Source: Actinobacillus minor NM305 (GTDB lineage Bacteria > Pseudomonadota > Gammaproteobacteria > Enterobacterales > Pasteurellaceae). From it: DNA of 64,000 nt. Below are positions 9,099 to 22,307 of the stretch, in pieces. Where the stretch lies: positions 1-64,000 of the forward strand of contig NZ_ACQL01000106.1 of NCBI RefSeq assembly GCF_000175195.1, written 5' to 3'. Each line of letters starts with the position of its first letter. The stretch's first letter is position 1. The position numbers were made by a program, and so were the translations under genes. A model generated the notes under the pieces. The model was not told where the DNA came from, did not search any database, and saw only the letters and a list, made by a program, of their open reading frames with translations.

Positions 9099-10457
9099 AT
9101 GGGTAAATTAACATGCTTTAAAGCATACGATGTTCGTGGTCAGTTAGGCACAGAGCTGAACGTTGATATCGCATATCGAATTGGTCGAGCATTTGGGCAA
9201 TTTTTAAAACCTAAATCAGTAGTTGTTGGGGGCGATGTTCGTTTAACTAGTAATGAACTGAAAAGCGCTGTTACTAATGGATTGCTCGATTCTGGTGTGG
9301 ATGTAATTGACTTAGGTTTAACGGGGACGGAAGAAGTTTATTTTGCGACCTCATTCTTGAAAACCGATGGCGGTATTCAGGTGACTGCAAGTCATAATCC
9401 CATGGATTATAACGGTATGAAATTGGTGCGTGAGGGCTCTCGTCCAATTAGTGCGGATACCGGTTTAGCGGATATTCAGCGCTTAGCGGAAGAAAACAAT
9501 TTTCCTGCTGTAGAAAAACGTGGTGTTTATACGCAAAAATCAGTACAAGGCGAATATGTTGAGCATCTTCTTTCTTATATTGATTTAACAAAACTCACGC
9601 CTAAAAAATTAGTAATCAATTCAGGTAATGGTGCCGCAGGGCATATCATTGATGCGATTGAAGCACAATTTAAGGCAAAACAAGTTCCAGTAGAATTTGT
9701 TAAAGTGCACAACAATCCAGATGGTAATTTCCCAAATGGTATTCCTAACCCTATTTTGCATGAAAATCGAGAGGACTCTATTAAAGCAGTCTTAGCGAAT
9801 AATGCGGATATGGGAATTGCGTTTGATGGCGATTTTGACCGTTGTTTCTTGTTTGATGAAAAAGGTGGCTTTATTGAAGGCTACTATGTGGTTGGTTTAC
9901 TTTCAGAAGCTTTCTTAGCGAAGAATAAAGGGGCTCGTATTATCTACGATCCACGTTTAATTTGGAACACAGAGGAGCTTGTTACCCAATCAGGTGGTGT
10001 TCCTGTGATGTCTAAGTCTGGCCACTCATTCATTAAAGAAAAAATGCGTGAAGTAGATGCTATCTACGGTGGAGAGATGTCTGCCCATCATTACTTCCGT
10101 GATTTCTTCTACTGTGATAGTGGTATGATTCCTTGGTTGCTTACTTTAGAACTACTTTGCACGAGCAGTAAGTCTTTAAGTCAATTAGTAGGAGATAGAT
10201 TAGAAAAATATCCGTCTCCAGGCGAAATCAATAGTAAATTAAGTGATGCAAAAGCAGCTATTGAGCGAGTTAAAGTAGCATATTCTAACGCTAAAATTGA
10301 AACTTTAGACGGTATTAGTGTGGAATATGAAAACTGGCGTTTTAACTTAAGAAGCTCTAATACCGAACCCGTTGTGCGTTTGAATTTAGAAACGCGTGGC
10401 GATAAGCAACTGATGCAACAAAAAACAGATGAGATTTTGGCATTGTTACGTCAATAA
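9099..10457 (+). CDS. manB: Phosphomannomutase / phosphohexomutase
   Basis: Alpha-D-phosphohexomutase of 452 residues that interconverts hexose-6- and hexose-1-phosphates, supplying sugar nucleotide synthesis (probably mannose-1-P or glucose-1-P). Seen in the sequence: catalytic serine loop [13 protein letters not shown] near residue 95, metal loop DGDFDR near 245, sugar-binding GEMSAHH near 328, and the C-terminal phosphate-binding loop [12 protein letters not shown] near 428. These define the CpsG/ManB type. The next gene, galU, uses glucose-1-phosphate, so the pair may serve surface-polysaccharide precursor supply. Substrate preference cannot be read from the sequence, and the symbol is by family resemblance. 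Confidence 0.88.
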   Translation: MGKLTCFKAYDVRGQLGTELNVDIAYRIGRAFGQFLKPKSVVVGGDVRLTSNELKSAVTNGLLDSGVDVIDLGLTGTEEVYFATSFLKTDGGIQVTASHNPMDYNGMKLVREGSRPISADTGLADIQRLAEENNFPAVEKRGVYTQKSVQGEYVEHLLSYIDLTKLTPKKLVINSGNGAAGHIIDAIEAQFKAKQVPVEFVKVHNNPDGNFPNGIPNPILHENREDSIKAVLANNADMGIAFDGDFDRCFLFDEKGGFIEGYYVVGLLSEAFLAKNKGARIIYDPRLIWNTEELVTQSGGVPVMSKSGHSFIKEKMREVDAIYGGEMSAHHYFRDFFYCDSGMIPWLLTLELLCTSSKSLSQLVGDRLEKYPSPGEINSKLSDAKAAIERVKVAYSNAKIETLDGISVEYENWRFNLRSSNTEPVVRLNLETRGDKQLMQQKTDEILALLRQ

Positions 10458-10484
10458 TCATTAAATTATGTAAAATCTTTAGCA

Positions 10485-10522
10485 AAATTAACCGCTTGCA
10501 TTATAATGTAAGCGGTTAATTT
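10485..10522 (+). terminator. Hairpin after manB with paired uptake-signal cores
   Basis: Thirteen-base arms (AAATTAACCGCTT / AAGCGGTTAATTT) around a loop whose centre, CATTATAATG, is itself a palindrome. The following T tract is weak, so this may act as a partial terminator between manB and galU. Confidence 0.6.
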
Positions 10523-10548
10523 ATCTTACAACAAATAAAGGAATAAAT

Positions 10549-11436
10549 ATGAAAGTTATTATCCCTGTCGCTGGTTTAGGCACGCGTATGTTACCTGCAA
10601 CTAAAGCCATTCCAAAAGAAATGCTGACGGTTGCGGATAAACCATTAATTCAATATATTGTAAATGAATGTGTGGCTGCGGGCGTTAAAGATATTGTGTT
10701 AGTGACACATTCATCTAAGAATGCTATCGAAAACCACTTTGATACTTCTTTTGAGCTGGAAACTATGCTTGAAAAACGTGTTAAGCGTCAATTATTAGAT
10801 GAAGTACGCTCTATTTGCCCGAAAGATGTGACAATTATGCACGTTCGTCAAGGTAATGCTAAAGGCTTAGGGCATGCGGTTTTATGTGGACGTGCTGTTG
10901 TAGGTAATGAACCTTTTGCTGTTGTATTGCCAGATGTTATTCTTGCAGATTTTAGTGCAAATCAAAAAACAGAAAATCTAGCGGCAATGATTAAACGTTT
11001 CAAAGAAACAGGAAATAGCCAAATTATGGTAGCACCAGTACCAATGGATGAAGTAAGTAACTATGGTGTAGTTGATTGCGGTGGTGTTGAAATCAATGCT
11101 GGTGAAACAGCTACAATCAATCGTATTGTAGAAAAACCTGCAAAAGAAGATGCGCCATCAAATCTTTCTGTGGTAGGGCGTTATGTTTTCTCTGCTAACA
11201 TTTGGGATCTGTTAGAAAGAACACCTGTGGGTGTTGGTGATGAAATTCAATTAACTGATGCAATTGATATGTTAATTGAACAAGAAACGGTAGAAGCATT
11301 TAATATGACTGGCCGTACTTTTGACTGTGGTGATAAATTAGGCTATATGGAAGCTTTTGTTGAGTATAGTTTACGCCATGATAAATTTGGTAAACAGTTT
11401 AAAGAATATATTAAAACGCTCGCAAAAACGTTATAG
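10549..11436 (+). CDS. galU: UTP-glucose-1-phosphate uridylyltransferase
   Basis: Cytoplasmic enzyme making UDP-glucose from UTP and glucose-1-phosphate for LPS, capsule and galactose metabolism. The 295-residue protein begins with the nucleotide-binding signature [20 protein letters not shown] and carries [14 protein letters not shown] (near residue 103), the metal-binding VVLPDV, and [22 protein letters not shown] (near residue 200). Length equals typical bacterial GalU. A ribosome site AAAGGAATA precedes the ATG. It is separated from manB by a USS hairpin and from cydC by a long stem. Confidence 0.97.
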   Translation: MKVIIPVAGLGTRMLPATKAIPKEMLTVADKPLIQYIVNECVAAGVKDIVLVTHSSKNAIENHFDTSFELETMLEKRVKRQLLDEVRSICPKDVTIMHVRQGNAKGLGHAVLCGRAVVGNEPFAVVLPDVILADFSANQKTENLAAMIKRFKETGNSQIMVAPVPMDEVSNYGVVDCGGVEINAGETATINRIVEKPAKEDAPSNLSVVGRYVFSANIWDLLERTPVGVGDEIQLTDAIDMLIEQETVEAFNMTGRTFDCGDKLGYMEAFVEYSLRHDKFGKQFKEYIKTLAKTL

Positions 11437-11453
11437 AATATAGAAAATCAGCT

Positions 11454-11492
11454 AAGGGTTTAAAGCCTTATGGTATAAGGTTTTAAGCCCTT
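11454..11492 (+). terminator. Long hairpin terminator after galU
   Basis: Eighteen-base arms with two G-T wobbles and a three-base GGT loop, followed by a T-rich stretch. One of the longest stems in the window, it separates galU from cydC. Confidence 0.8.
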
Positions 11493-11511
11493 TCTTTAAC
11501 TAATAAATCTT

Positions 11512-13176
11512 ATGAAATCTCTTTTCCCATTTTTCTCACTTTATCGTACCCATTTAGGTCGTTTAATGCTTGGTATTATCCTCGCAATTACAGGATTATC
11601 AGCCAGTATCGGGTTATTAAGCTTATCGGGGTGGTTTTTAGCCGCTTCATTCTTAGTAGGCTCAGCGATAGCTTTTAATTTTTTCTATCCTTCTTCAGGT
11701 GTACGAGGTTTAGCGATTGGACGTACGGTTTCCCGTTATTTTGAACGCTTGGTAACGCACGATGTTACCTTCCGAGTACTTGCAGATTTGCGTGTTAAAG
11801 TTTTTAGCAAATTAATTCCATTAAGTCCAAGCGGTCTAAATCGCTTTAGAAATAGCGAATTGTTAAATCGTCTTGTTGCTGATGTTGATACATTAGACAC
11901 CCTTTATCTGAATTTAGTGTTGCCATTTATTAGCGCTGTTATGGTTATTCTCTTTATGGCGTTTGGGCTTTCGTTTATTTCGGCGGATTTAGCGTGGATA
12001 ATTTGCGGTACGCTGTTTGCATTATTGTTTATTGTTCCGGTTGCTTTTTATCACTTAGGCAAAAAAATCGGGAAAACGGTAATTCAGGCTCGTGCGAATT
12101 ACCGTAGCCAATTCATTGAGTGGATTCAACTAAATGCGGAGTTTTTACTCTTTGGCACTATTCAACAAGCGACCGAAAAGCTCCAAGACACGGAGAAAGT
12201 TTGGCTTAATGCACAAAGTAAAGAGAGCCAATTAGGCGGCTTGTCTAATGCATTTTTAACCTTTATTAACGGTATTTTAGTTTGTGTCGTGGTTTATTTG
12301 GTTTCCACCGCAATAAATGTGCCGGATGCCGAACAGCCTGAAGCGTTAATTGCATTAGTGATTTTCTGTGTGATGGCATCAGCAGAAATTTTAATGCCGA
12401 TTGGCGTTGCTTTTTTACATTTAGGGCAACTGATTACGGCTGCAACTCGTTTAAATGATGTAATGGAACAAACACCGACAGTAGTATTTAATGGCAATGC
12501 ACAATGGCAAAATATTGAAGAAAATCAACCGCTTGTTCGTTTTGAAAATGTTGATTTCAGTTACCCTAATAGCTCACAATCGGTCTTGAAACAGATTTCA
12601 TTCACGTTACGAAAAGGGCAAAAGGTCGCTTTGTTAGGAAAAACGGGGAGTGGTAAATCAACCATTTTGCAGTTACTTAATCGCAACTACGATCCGACAA
12701 GCGGTCATATTTTCCTTGGAAATTGCAATATCGCTGATTTTTCAGAAAATACCCTTAGAGAACACCTTGTTACCTTGAGCCAGCGTGTGCATATTTTTAG
12801 TCAAACATTGGCGGATAACTTGCGAATGGGGAATAATCAAGCCTCCGATGAACAGCTATTTGATGTGCTTGAAAAAGTTGGACTGTTGTATCTGCTTGAA
12901 ACAGAAGGGCTTAATTTATGGCTTGGTGATGGTGGAAGACCATTATCAGGCGGCGAGCAACGCCGTTTAGGTTTAGCCCGTTTATTACTAAGTAAAGCAG
13001 AGTTAGTTTTGCTTGATGAGCCAACGGAAGGACTAGATCGAGAAACAGAGCAACAAATTCTTGATTTAATTTTAACCCATTGTGCGGATCGGACGCTATT
13101 GATGATCACACACCGTTTAAAAGGTATTGAAAAGTTTGATCAAGTTTATCGTATAGATAACGGGCAACTGCTTTAG
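11512..13176 (+). CDS. cydC: Thiol reductant ABC exporter subunit CydC
   Basis: CydC pairs with CydD in an inner-membrane ABC exporter of glutathione and cysteine needed to assemble cytochrome bd. The 554-residue protein has an N-terminal exporter transmembrane domain (LSGWFLAASFLVG near residue 40, and VRGLAIGRTVSRYFERLVTHD near 65, characteristic of CydC) followed by a nucleotide-binding domain. That domain has Walker A LLGKTGSGKS near 378, signature LSGGEQRRLGLARLLL near 482, Walker B ELVLLDEPTEGLD near 500, and the H-loop MITHR. No cydD lies beside it, although the two are usually one operon, so CydD must be elsewhere or this locus was rearranged. hflD follows 78 bases downstream. Confidence 0.93.
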   Translation: MKSLFPFFSLYRTHLGRLMLGIILAITGLSASIGLLSLSGWFLAASFLVGSAIAFNFFYPSSGVRGLAIGRTVSRYFERLVTHDVTFRVLADLRVKVFSKLIPLSPSGLNRFRNSELLNRLVADVDTLDTLYLNLVLPFISAVMVILFMAFGLSFISADLAWIICGTLFALLFIVPVAFYHLGKKIGKTVIQARANYRSQFIEWIQLNAEFLLFGTIQQATEKLQDTEKVWLNAQSKESQLGGLSNAFLTFINGILVCVVVYLVSTAINVPDAEQPEALIALVIFCVMASAEILMPIGVAFLHLGQLITAATRLNDVMEQTPTVVFNGNAQWQNIEENQPLVRFENVDFSYPNSSQSVLKQISFTLRKGQKVALLGKTGSGKSTILQLLNRNYDPTSGHIFLGNCNIADFSENTLREHLVTLSQRVHIFSQTLADNLRMGNNQASDEQLFDVLEKVGLLYLLETEGLNLWLGDGGRPLSGGEQRRLGLARLLLSKAELVLLDEPTEGLDRETEQQILDLILTHCADRTLLMITHRLKGIEKFDQVYRIDNGQLL

Positions 13177-13254
13177 CTTTTTGATATGATGTAGTATCAG
13201 GGCGAAAAATATTTCGCTTCTACGTAACTTTATTTCCCTTTAAATAGAATAATT

Positions 13255-13890
13255 ATGGCAAAAAACTATCAAGATATTGCAATCGCCTATGCAGCGGTTT
13301 GTCAAGCTGCGAGCTTGGTTCAGCAGTTTGCTCATCAAGGAATGGCAAAAGATCGCGAGAACTTTAGCGTATTAGTGAAAAGTTTACTGGTTACACAGCC
13401 TGAATCAACCCTTGTGGTGTATGGCAATTCCCTCCAAAATTTAAAACAGGGCTTAGAAACAGCACTCGCTCAATTAGGTGGCGGAAATGGTAAACTGGAT
13501 ACCGAAATTGGGCGTTATTGGGTTAGCCTTTTAGCGTTAAGTCAAAAATTGGATAAAAATCCGCAAGCAAAATCGCAGCTTATTCAACGTTTACAGCAAA
13601 TTGAACGTCAGTTATCCCTTTATGAAGGGGACGTGATGGCGGATCAAATGATAGCCAATTTAGCGTCTATTTACAGCGATATTATCAGTCCGCTAGGCAA
13701 TAAAATTCACGTGTTAGGTATGCAGGATTATTTAGTTCGCCCCGATATTCAGCATAAAATTCGTGTAGCATTATTAGCCGGTATTCGTGCGGGGATTTTA
13801 TGGCAACAGGTTGGCGGAAACCGTTGGCAATTTTTATTTTCTCGCCGAAAACTCCTTCGTCAAGTTCAACAATTATATCAATCTCTGTAA
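13255..13890 (+). CDS. hflD: High frequency lysogenization protein HflD
   Basis: HflD is a small peripheral inner-membrane protein, known in E. coli for binding the lambda CII protein; its housekeeping role is unclear. The 211-residue product starts MAKNYQDIAIAYAAVCQAASLVQQ and contains family-typical stretches (LETALAQLGG, and LGNKIHVLGMQDYLVRPDIQHKIRVALLAGIRAGILWQQVG in part). In E. coli hflD sits next to mnmA and purB; here purB lies about 4.4 kb further on, with the trehalose genes in between. Confidence 0.93.
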   Translation: MAKNYQDIAIAYAAVCQAASLVQQFAHQGMAKDRENFSVLVKSLLVTQPESTLVVYGNSLQNLKQGLETALAQLGGGNGKLDTEIGRYWVSLLALSQKLDKNPQAKSQLIQRLQQIERQLSLYEGDVMADQMIANLASIYSDIISPLGNKIHVLGMQDYLVRPDIQHKIRVALLAGIRAGILWQQVGGNRWQFLFSRRKLLRQVQQLYQSL

Positions 13891-13947
13891 CTTTCTATTG
13901 GCGTGAGAAGGAATATCACGCTCAAGATTTATGGATGCTTTGCTTTT

Positions 13948-14889
13948 ATGAAATTAACCATTAAAGATATTGCTGCCCGCTGCGGTGTGGGAAAATCCAC
14001 GGTTTCAAGGGTGCTTAACCAATCGCCAAATGTAAACCCAAAAACGAGAGAACGGGTACAAGCGGTCATTAATGAACTGAATTTTGCACCGGATAGAACC
14101 GCTCGTGCAATGCGAGGTTCCACGGAAAAAGTGATCGGCATTATTGTTACACGGTTGAATTCGAGTGCTGAATCGCAAACGCTCAGTCGTATTTTGAATG
14201 AGTTATATGCGCAAAATTTCACGCCGCTTATTGTTGAAAGTCAATTTAAACCGGAACGGGTTGTGCAAGAGCTGGCTCTTTTTCAACAGCGTCAAGTTGA
14301 TGGCGTGATTTTGTTTGGGTTTTCAGCGTTAAAAGAAAAACATCTTAAAGGCTGGAAGAAAGCAATGGTTACGGTGGCGAGAGCCTATAAACCTTTTAGT
14401 GCTGTTTATTATGATGATGAAAATGCGATGAAGGCATTGCTATCACATTTGTATCAACAAGGACACCGCAAAATTGGTTATTTAGGGATTGTTGATAGTG
14501 ATGAAACCACCGGAAAAAAAAGGACGGCAGCTTATCTTACCTTTTGTGAGCAACATCAGCTTACGCCTTATCTCGCAAAAGGCGAATTATCTATTGAAAG
14601 TGGGTATCAGCAAATTAGCTCCTTGATGTCATTTCCTCTTTCTATTTTAGTGTGTGCTACCACAGGTTTAGCCGTGGGGGCAGCTAAGTATTTGCAAGAA
14701 AATCAGAAAAATTTACCGCTTGCTTGTATCGGGCAAAATCCCATTTTACAAGCCTTTGTGCCTCAACTCATCACACTTGACTTCGGCTATGAACAAGCAG
14801 GTGTTACCGCTGTGAATTTATTGCTCAACCAGCTAGAAAATAGCGAAACAGCGATAGTACATCACAAAATTCCCTTTAAATTGATTTAG
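13948..14889 (+). CDS. treR: Trehalose operon repressor TreR
   Basis: LacI-family DNA-binding regulator that senses trehalose-6-phosphate. The N terminus LTIKDIAARCGVGKSTVSRVLN is the helix-turn-helix and hinge typical of TreR, followed by a periplasmic-binding-protein-like effector domain. I start at the ATG at 13948, giving 313 residues (E. coli TreR 315), rather than 13903, which would add 15 unrelated residues. It lies upstream of treB in the same direction, with its likely operator at 14934. A perfect uptake signal (14058-14067) lies inside the gene. Confidence 0.93.
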   Translation: MKLTIKDIAARCGVGKSTVSRVLNQSPNVNPKTRERVQAVINELNFAPDRTARAMRGSTEKVIGIIVTRLNSSAESQTLSRILNELYAQNFTPLIVESQFKPERVVQELALFQQRQVDGVILFGFSALKEKHLKGWKKAMVTVARAYKPFSAVYYDDENAMKALLSHLYQQGHRKIGYLGIVDSDETTGKKRTAAYLTFCEQHQLTPYLAKGELSIESGYQQISSLMSFPLSILVCATTGLAVGAAKYLQENQKNLPLACIGQNPILQAFVPQLITLDFGYEQAGVTAVNLLLNQLENSETAIVHHKIPFKLI

Positions 14890-14894
14890 AAATA

Positions 14895-14910
14895 TGTGAT
14901 CAGGATCACA
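14895..14910 (+). promoter_or_regulatory. CRP-binding site for treB
   Basis: TGTGATCAGGATCACA matches the half-sites TGTGA-N6-TCACA perfectly, with A/T-rich flanks, just after the treR stop. It is centred about 80 bases upstream of the predicted treB transcription start, fitting carbon-catabolite control of trehalose uptake. Confidence 0.85.
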
Positions 14911-14933
14911 AAATTTAAAAGTGATCCATAAAT

Positions 14934-14947
14934 TGGGAACGTTCCCA
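14934..14947 (+). promoter_or_regulatory. Probable TreR operator
   Basis: Perfect 14-base palindrome TGGGAACGTTCCCA, the GGGAACGTTCCC core used by E. coli TreR. It ends next to the putative -35 of the treB promoter, so a bound repressor would block RNA polymerase. Confidence 0.88.
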
Positions 14948-14975
14948 TTGATTTAAATAGAGAACAATCTATAAT
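14948..14975 (+). promoter_or_regulatory. Predicted treBC promoter
   Basis: TTGATT and TATAAT with a 16-base spacer, 43 bases before the treB start codon. It adjoins the TreR palindrome and lies downstream of the CRP site. Confidence 0.65.
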
Positions 14976-15017
14976 CAGCACCAATTTTAATTCTCTTATC
15001 CAGCAAAGGATTTTCTT

Positions 15018-16442
15018 ATGGCTAAACAAAAAATCGATCCACAGAATATCGACAAACTTGTGGAATATATCGGTGGTCGTGAAAATATTGCGACCGTAAC
15101 ACATTGTATTACTCGTTTGCGTTTTGTATTAAATGACGAAAGCAAGGTTGATGCGAAAGCAATTGAAGGCTTGCCAATGGTTAAAGCGAACTTTTCAACC
15201 GGCGGTCAATATCAAGTGGTGATTGGGCAAGAAGTGGGCGATTACTACAAAATCTTGTTGCAAAAAACCGGTTTGGCGAGTGTGGACAAAGAGCAAGTGA
15301 AAGCGGCAGCACGCCAAAATCAAAAATGGTATGAAAGTCTGATTTCTCATATGGCGGATATTTTCATTCCGTTGTTGCCAGCCTTGATCAGCGGCGGTTT
15401 GATTTTAGGTTTCCGCAATGTGATTGGCGACATCAAAATGTTTGAAGACGGCACCAAAACGCTGGTAGAAATCAGTGCGTTTTGGGCAAGTATGCACTCG
15501 TTCTTGTGGCTTATCGGTGAGGCGATTTTCCATTTCTTACCGGTGGGCATTTGTTGGTCGATTGCACGTAAAATGGGCACTTCGCCAATTTTAGGCATCG
15601 TGTTAGGGATTACCCTAGTATCGCCACAGCTAATGAACTCATATGGATTAGGCTCTCAACTGCCTGAAACTTGGGATTTTGGTTGGTTCGCCATTGAAAA
15701 AGTGGGCTATCAAGCGCAGGTGATCCCAGCAATTATGGCAGGTTTAACGCTTTCTTACATCGAACGCTTTATGACCAAAATCGTACCTGATTTCTTAAAT
15801 TTAATCATCGTTCCTGTGGTTTCCATTATTTTAGCGGTTTTCCTTGCACATACGGTTATCGGCCCTATCGGTCGTGAAATCGACAACGGCGTAGCTTATG
15901 TGGTGAAAGCAGCAATGACAGGCGAATTTGCACCAATCGGGGCGGCATTATTCGGTTTCTTGTATGCACCGTTAGTAGTGACAGGCGTTCACCAAACTTC
16001 CCTTGCGATTGATATGCAAATGATCCAAAGCATTGGCGGCACACCGGTTTGGCCTTTAATCGCTTTATCGAATATCGCTCAAGCCTCTGCAGTAGTGGCA
16101 GTCTTTATGATGACGAAAAAAATGACCGTACGTGAGGTAGCATTACCAGCGGCATTATCCGCCTACCTCGGCGTAACCGAACCGGCAATGTACGGGATCA
16201 ACTTAAAATACCGTTTCCCAATGTTATGCGCAATGATTGGCTCTGCTTGCGCGGCGTTAATCTGCGGTTTCAACGGCGTGTTAGCCGGCAGTATCGGCGT
16301 GGGTGGTTTACCGGGTATTTTATCGATCCAACACCAATTCTGGGCAACCTTTGCGGTGGCAATGTTAGTGGCAATCATCGTACCGATTGCATTAACAATG
16401 GTGGTGTACAAACGTAAAGCGTTGAAGGGCGAAGTGGAATAA
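15018..16442 (+). CDS. treB: Trehalose-specific PTS enzyme IIBC
   Basis: Membrane component that imports trehalose and phosphorylates it to trehalose-6-phosphate. The 474-residue protein has an N-terminal IIB domain with the phosphorylated cysteine (Cys30 in THCITRLRFVL) and the family stretch FSTGGQYQVVIGQEVGDYY. A IIC domain with about ten membrane helices follows (for example IFIPLLPALISGGLILG, GFLYAPLVVTGVHQT, YLGVTEPAMYGINLKYR). There is no IIA domain, so phosphate must come from another IIA such as the glucose-type Crr. The coding sequence looks more GC-rich at third positions than its neighbours, suggesting transfer together with treC. Confidence 0.96.
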   Translation: MAKQKIDPQNIDKLVEYIGGRENIATVTHCITRLRFVLNDESKVDAKAIEGLPMVKANFSTGGQYQVVIGQEVGDYYKILLQKTGLASVDKEQVKAAARQNQKWYESLISHMADIFIPLLPALISGGLILGFRNVIGDIKMFEDGTKTLVEISAFWASMHSFLWLIGEAIFHFLPVGICWSIARKMGTSPILGIVLGITLVSPQLMNSYGLGSQLPETWDFGWFAIEKVGYQAQVIPAIMAGLTLSYIERFMTKIVPDFLNLIIVPVVSIILAVFLAHTVIGPIGREIDNGVAYVVKAAMTGEFAPIGAALFGFLYAPLVVTGVHQTSLAIDMQMIQSIGGTPVWPLIALSNIAQASAVVAVFMMTKKMTVREVALPAALSAYLGVTEPAMYGINLKYRFPMLCAMIGSACAALICGFNGVLAGSIGVGGLPGILSIQHQFWATFAVAMLVAIIVPIALTMVVYKRKALKGEVE

Positions 16443-16444
16443 TT

Positions 16445-16488
16445 AAAGTGCGGTTGAATTTGCAAAAATTTTTCAAAATCCAACCGCA
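16445..16488 (+). repeat. Haemophilus influenzae-type uptake signal in a hairpin
   Basis: AAAGTGCGGT (16445-16454) followed by a TGAATTTGCAAAAATTTTT tail is the extended H. influenzae-type uptake signal. With CAACCGCA at 16481-16488 it forms an 8-bp stem (TGCGGTTG / CAACCGCA) between treB and treC. Other signals in the window are of the Apl type. Confidence 0.8.
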
Positions 16489-16509
16489 TATAATGTTAGG
16501 AAAATAAAA

Positions 16510-18135
16510 ATGAACAACAAAAACTGGTGGCAAAACGGGGTAATTTACCAAATCTACCCAAAATCATTCCAAGATGCGACAGGGAACGGCACGGGCGATA
16601 TTCAAGGGATTATCAAACGCCTTGATTATTTACAAACCCTTGGCATTGACGGCATTTGGATTACGCCGATGTATGTTTCGCCACAAATCGACAACGGCTA
16701 CGACATTGCCGATTACCGCAATATCGACCCAAGTTACGGCACGATGGCGGATTTTGAGCAACTGATTGCCGAGGCACACAAACGCAATATTCGTATCGTG
16801 ATGGATATGGTGTTCAACCACAGCTCCACCTTCCACGAATGGTTCAAACAAGGCGAAGATCCAAACAGCGAATATCACGATTATTATATTTGGAAAGAGC
16901 AACCGACCAACTGGAAATCCAAATTTGGCGGTTCGGCGTGGAAATGGTCGGACAAGGCGCAAAAATATTACCTGCACCTATTCGCCCCTGAACAAGCGGA
17001 TTTAAACTGGGAAAACCCAAAACTGCGGTCAGAATTATTTGATATTTGCAAATTCTGGGCGGAAAAAGGCATTGATGGCTTGCGTTTGGACGTGGTGAAT
17101 TTGATTTCCAAACCTGAACAATTTGAAGATGATTTTGAAGGCGATGGACGCCGTTTTTATACGGACGGCCCGAAAATTCATCAATATTTACAAATGCTTA
17201 ACCAAAACGCTTTAACGCCATACGGCTTAATGACCGTAGGCGAAATGTCGTCCACTAAATTGGAACATTGCCAACAATACGCCAATTTGAACGGTTCGGA
17301 ATTGTCGATGACCTTCAACTTCCACCATTTAAAAGTGGATTACCCGAACGGTGAAAAATGGACGTACGCCAAACCTGATTATGTGGAATTGAAATCGATC
17401 TTCAACTACTGGCAACAGGGAATGCACGGCAAAGCGTGGAATGCGTTGTTTTGGTGCAACCACGACCAACCGCGTATTGTGTCACGCTTTGGCGATGAAG
17501 GCGAACTCCACACCACCTCGGCAAAAATGTTAGCGATGTTGCTACACGGAATGCAAGGCACGCCTTATATTTATCAAGGGGAAGAAATCGGAATGACCAA
17601 CCCGAATTTTGCTACCATTGAAGAATATCGTGATGTAGAAAGCTTAAATGCCTATACGGAGCTGAAAGAAAAGGGCGTGAGTGATGAGCTGATTATCAAG
17701 ATCCTCGCACAAAAATCCCGTGATAACTCTCGCACACCGGTGCAGTGGGATAGCTCGAAAAATGCCGGTTTCTCAACCGGCACACCGTGGATTGATGTGG
17801 CACGCAATTACAATGAAATCAACGTAGAACAAGCACTTGCGGACAAAAATTCCGTGTTTTACACCTACCAAGCGTTAATTGCCTTACGCAAAAAATTAGC
17901 GGTGCTCACTGATGGCGATTACCAAGATTTACTGCCACAACACCCGTCTGTTTGGGCGTATCAACGCACTAACGCAACGGAAAAATTGACGGTGATGGCA
18001 AATTTAAGTGCAGAAAAACAAGTGGTTAGGTTAGAAACAAGCGGTCAGATTTTGTTAAACAATTACCAAAATCTCGCCCAAGTTGAAAATGGCATTGAGC
18101 TGGAGCCTTATCAGGCGGTGTATTTGCTTAGTTAA
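16510..18135 (+). CDS. treC: Alpha,alpha-phosphotrehalase
   Basis: Cytoplasmic glycoside hydrolase family 13 enzyme that splits trehalose-6-phosphate into glucose and glucose-6-phosphate. The 541-residue protein starts WWQNGVIYQIYPKSFQD and has the family motifs in order: DMVFNHSS near residue 98, GLRLDVVN with the nucleophile Asp near 190, VGEMSS with the acid/base Glu near 240, and CNHDQPR with the third acidic residue near 318. Length matches E. coli TreC (551). It is 67 bases after treB, with an H. influenzae-type uptake signal between them, and is followed by a good terminator. Third-position GC appears higher than in flanking genes. Confidence 0.96.
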   Translation: MNNKNWWQNGVIYQIYPKSFQDATGNGTGDIQGIIKRLDYLQTLGIDGIWITPMYVSPQIDNGYDIADYRNIDPSYGTMADFEQLIAEAHKRNIRIVMDMVFNHSSTFHEWFKQGEDPNSEYHDYYIWKEQPTNWKSKFGGSAWKWSDKAQKYYLHLFAPEQADLNWENPKLRSELFDICKFWAEKGIDGLRLDVVNLISKPEQFEDDFEGDGRRFYTDGPKIHQYLQMLNQNALTPYGLMTVGEMSSTKLEHCQQYANLNGSELSMTFNFHHLKVDYPNGEKWTYAKPDYVELKSIFNYWQQGMHGKAWNALFWCNHDQPRIVSRFGDEGELHTTSAKMLAMLLHGMQGTPYIYQGEEIGMTNPNFATIEEYRDVESLNAYTELKEKGVSDELIIKILAQKSRDNSRTPVQWDSSKNAGFSTGTPWIDVARNYNEINVEQALADKNSVFYTYQALIALRKKLAVLTDGDYQDLLPQHPSVWAYQRTNATEKLTVMANLSAEKQVVRLETSGQILLNNYQNLAQVENGIELEPYQAVYLLS

Positions 18136-18137
18136 TG

Positions 18138-18167
18138 AAAAAAGATCGCTTCGGCGGTCTTTTTTTA
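18138..18167 (+). terminator. Intrinsic terminator of the treBC operon
   Basis: AAAAAAGATCGC, TTCG tetraloop, GCGGTCTTTTTT (one G-T pair), then a continuing T run, immediately after the treC stop. Confidence 0.9.
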
Positions 18168-18265
18168 TAAGTAAATTGACAATATCTCAACTAACTAATG
18201 AAATTTCTTGGGAAAAATGCTATATTCTTGCCCAGTTTTTTTAATTATTTTACGGAGAAATCTGA

Positions 18266-19636
<1,371 letters not shown>

Positions 19637-19646
19637 ATTTGATATC

Positions 19647-19688
19647 AAAAACAACCGCTTGTCATTGATGGCAAGCGGTTGTTTTTTG
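19647..19688 (+). terminator. Terminator made of paired uptake-signal cores after purB
   Basis: Fifteen-base arms ending AACAACCGCTTG / CAAGCGGTTGTT with a ten-base loop and a T run. Both arms carry the uptake core, in opposite orientation. Confidence 0.9.
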
Positions 19689-19787
19689 TCTATTTTTCGC
19701 TTTTCGATGGATTTTCTGTTATAATCTGCATAATTTTTCGGTCAGGTTTTTTTGCCTGTTTACCGTTATCCGTTTTATAAATTTTAG

Positions 19788-22226
<2,439 letters not shown>

Positions 22227-22235
22227 GAGTAGATG

Positions 22236-22284
22236 AAAGAGTTGATAATGATTTTTTATAGATCCTTATTAACTCTTTTTTACT
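22236..22284 (+). terminator. Probable gyrB terminator
   Basis: AAAGAGTTGATAA pairs with TTATTAACTCTTT (one mismatch) across an AT-rich loop and is followed by a T run. An outer GAGTAGA (22227) / TCTACTC (22296) pair extends the structure. Confidence 0.65.
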
Positions 22285-22307
22285 TTTATACGTATTCTAC
22301 TCAAAAT

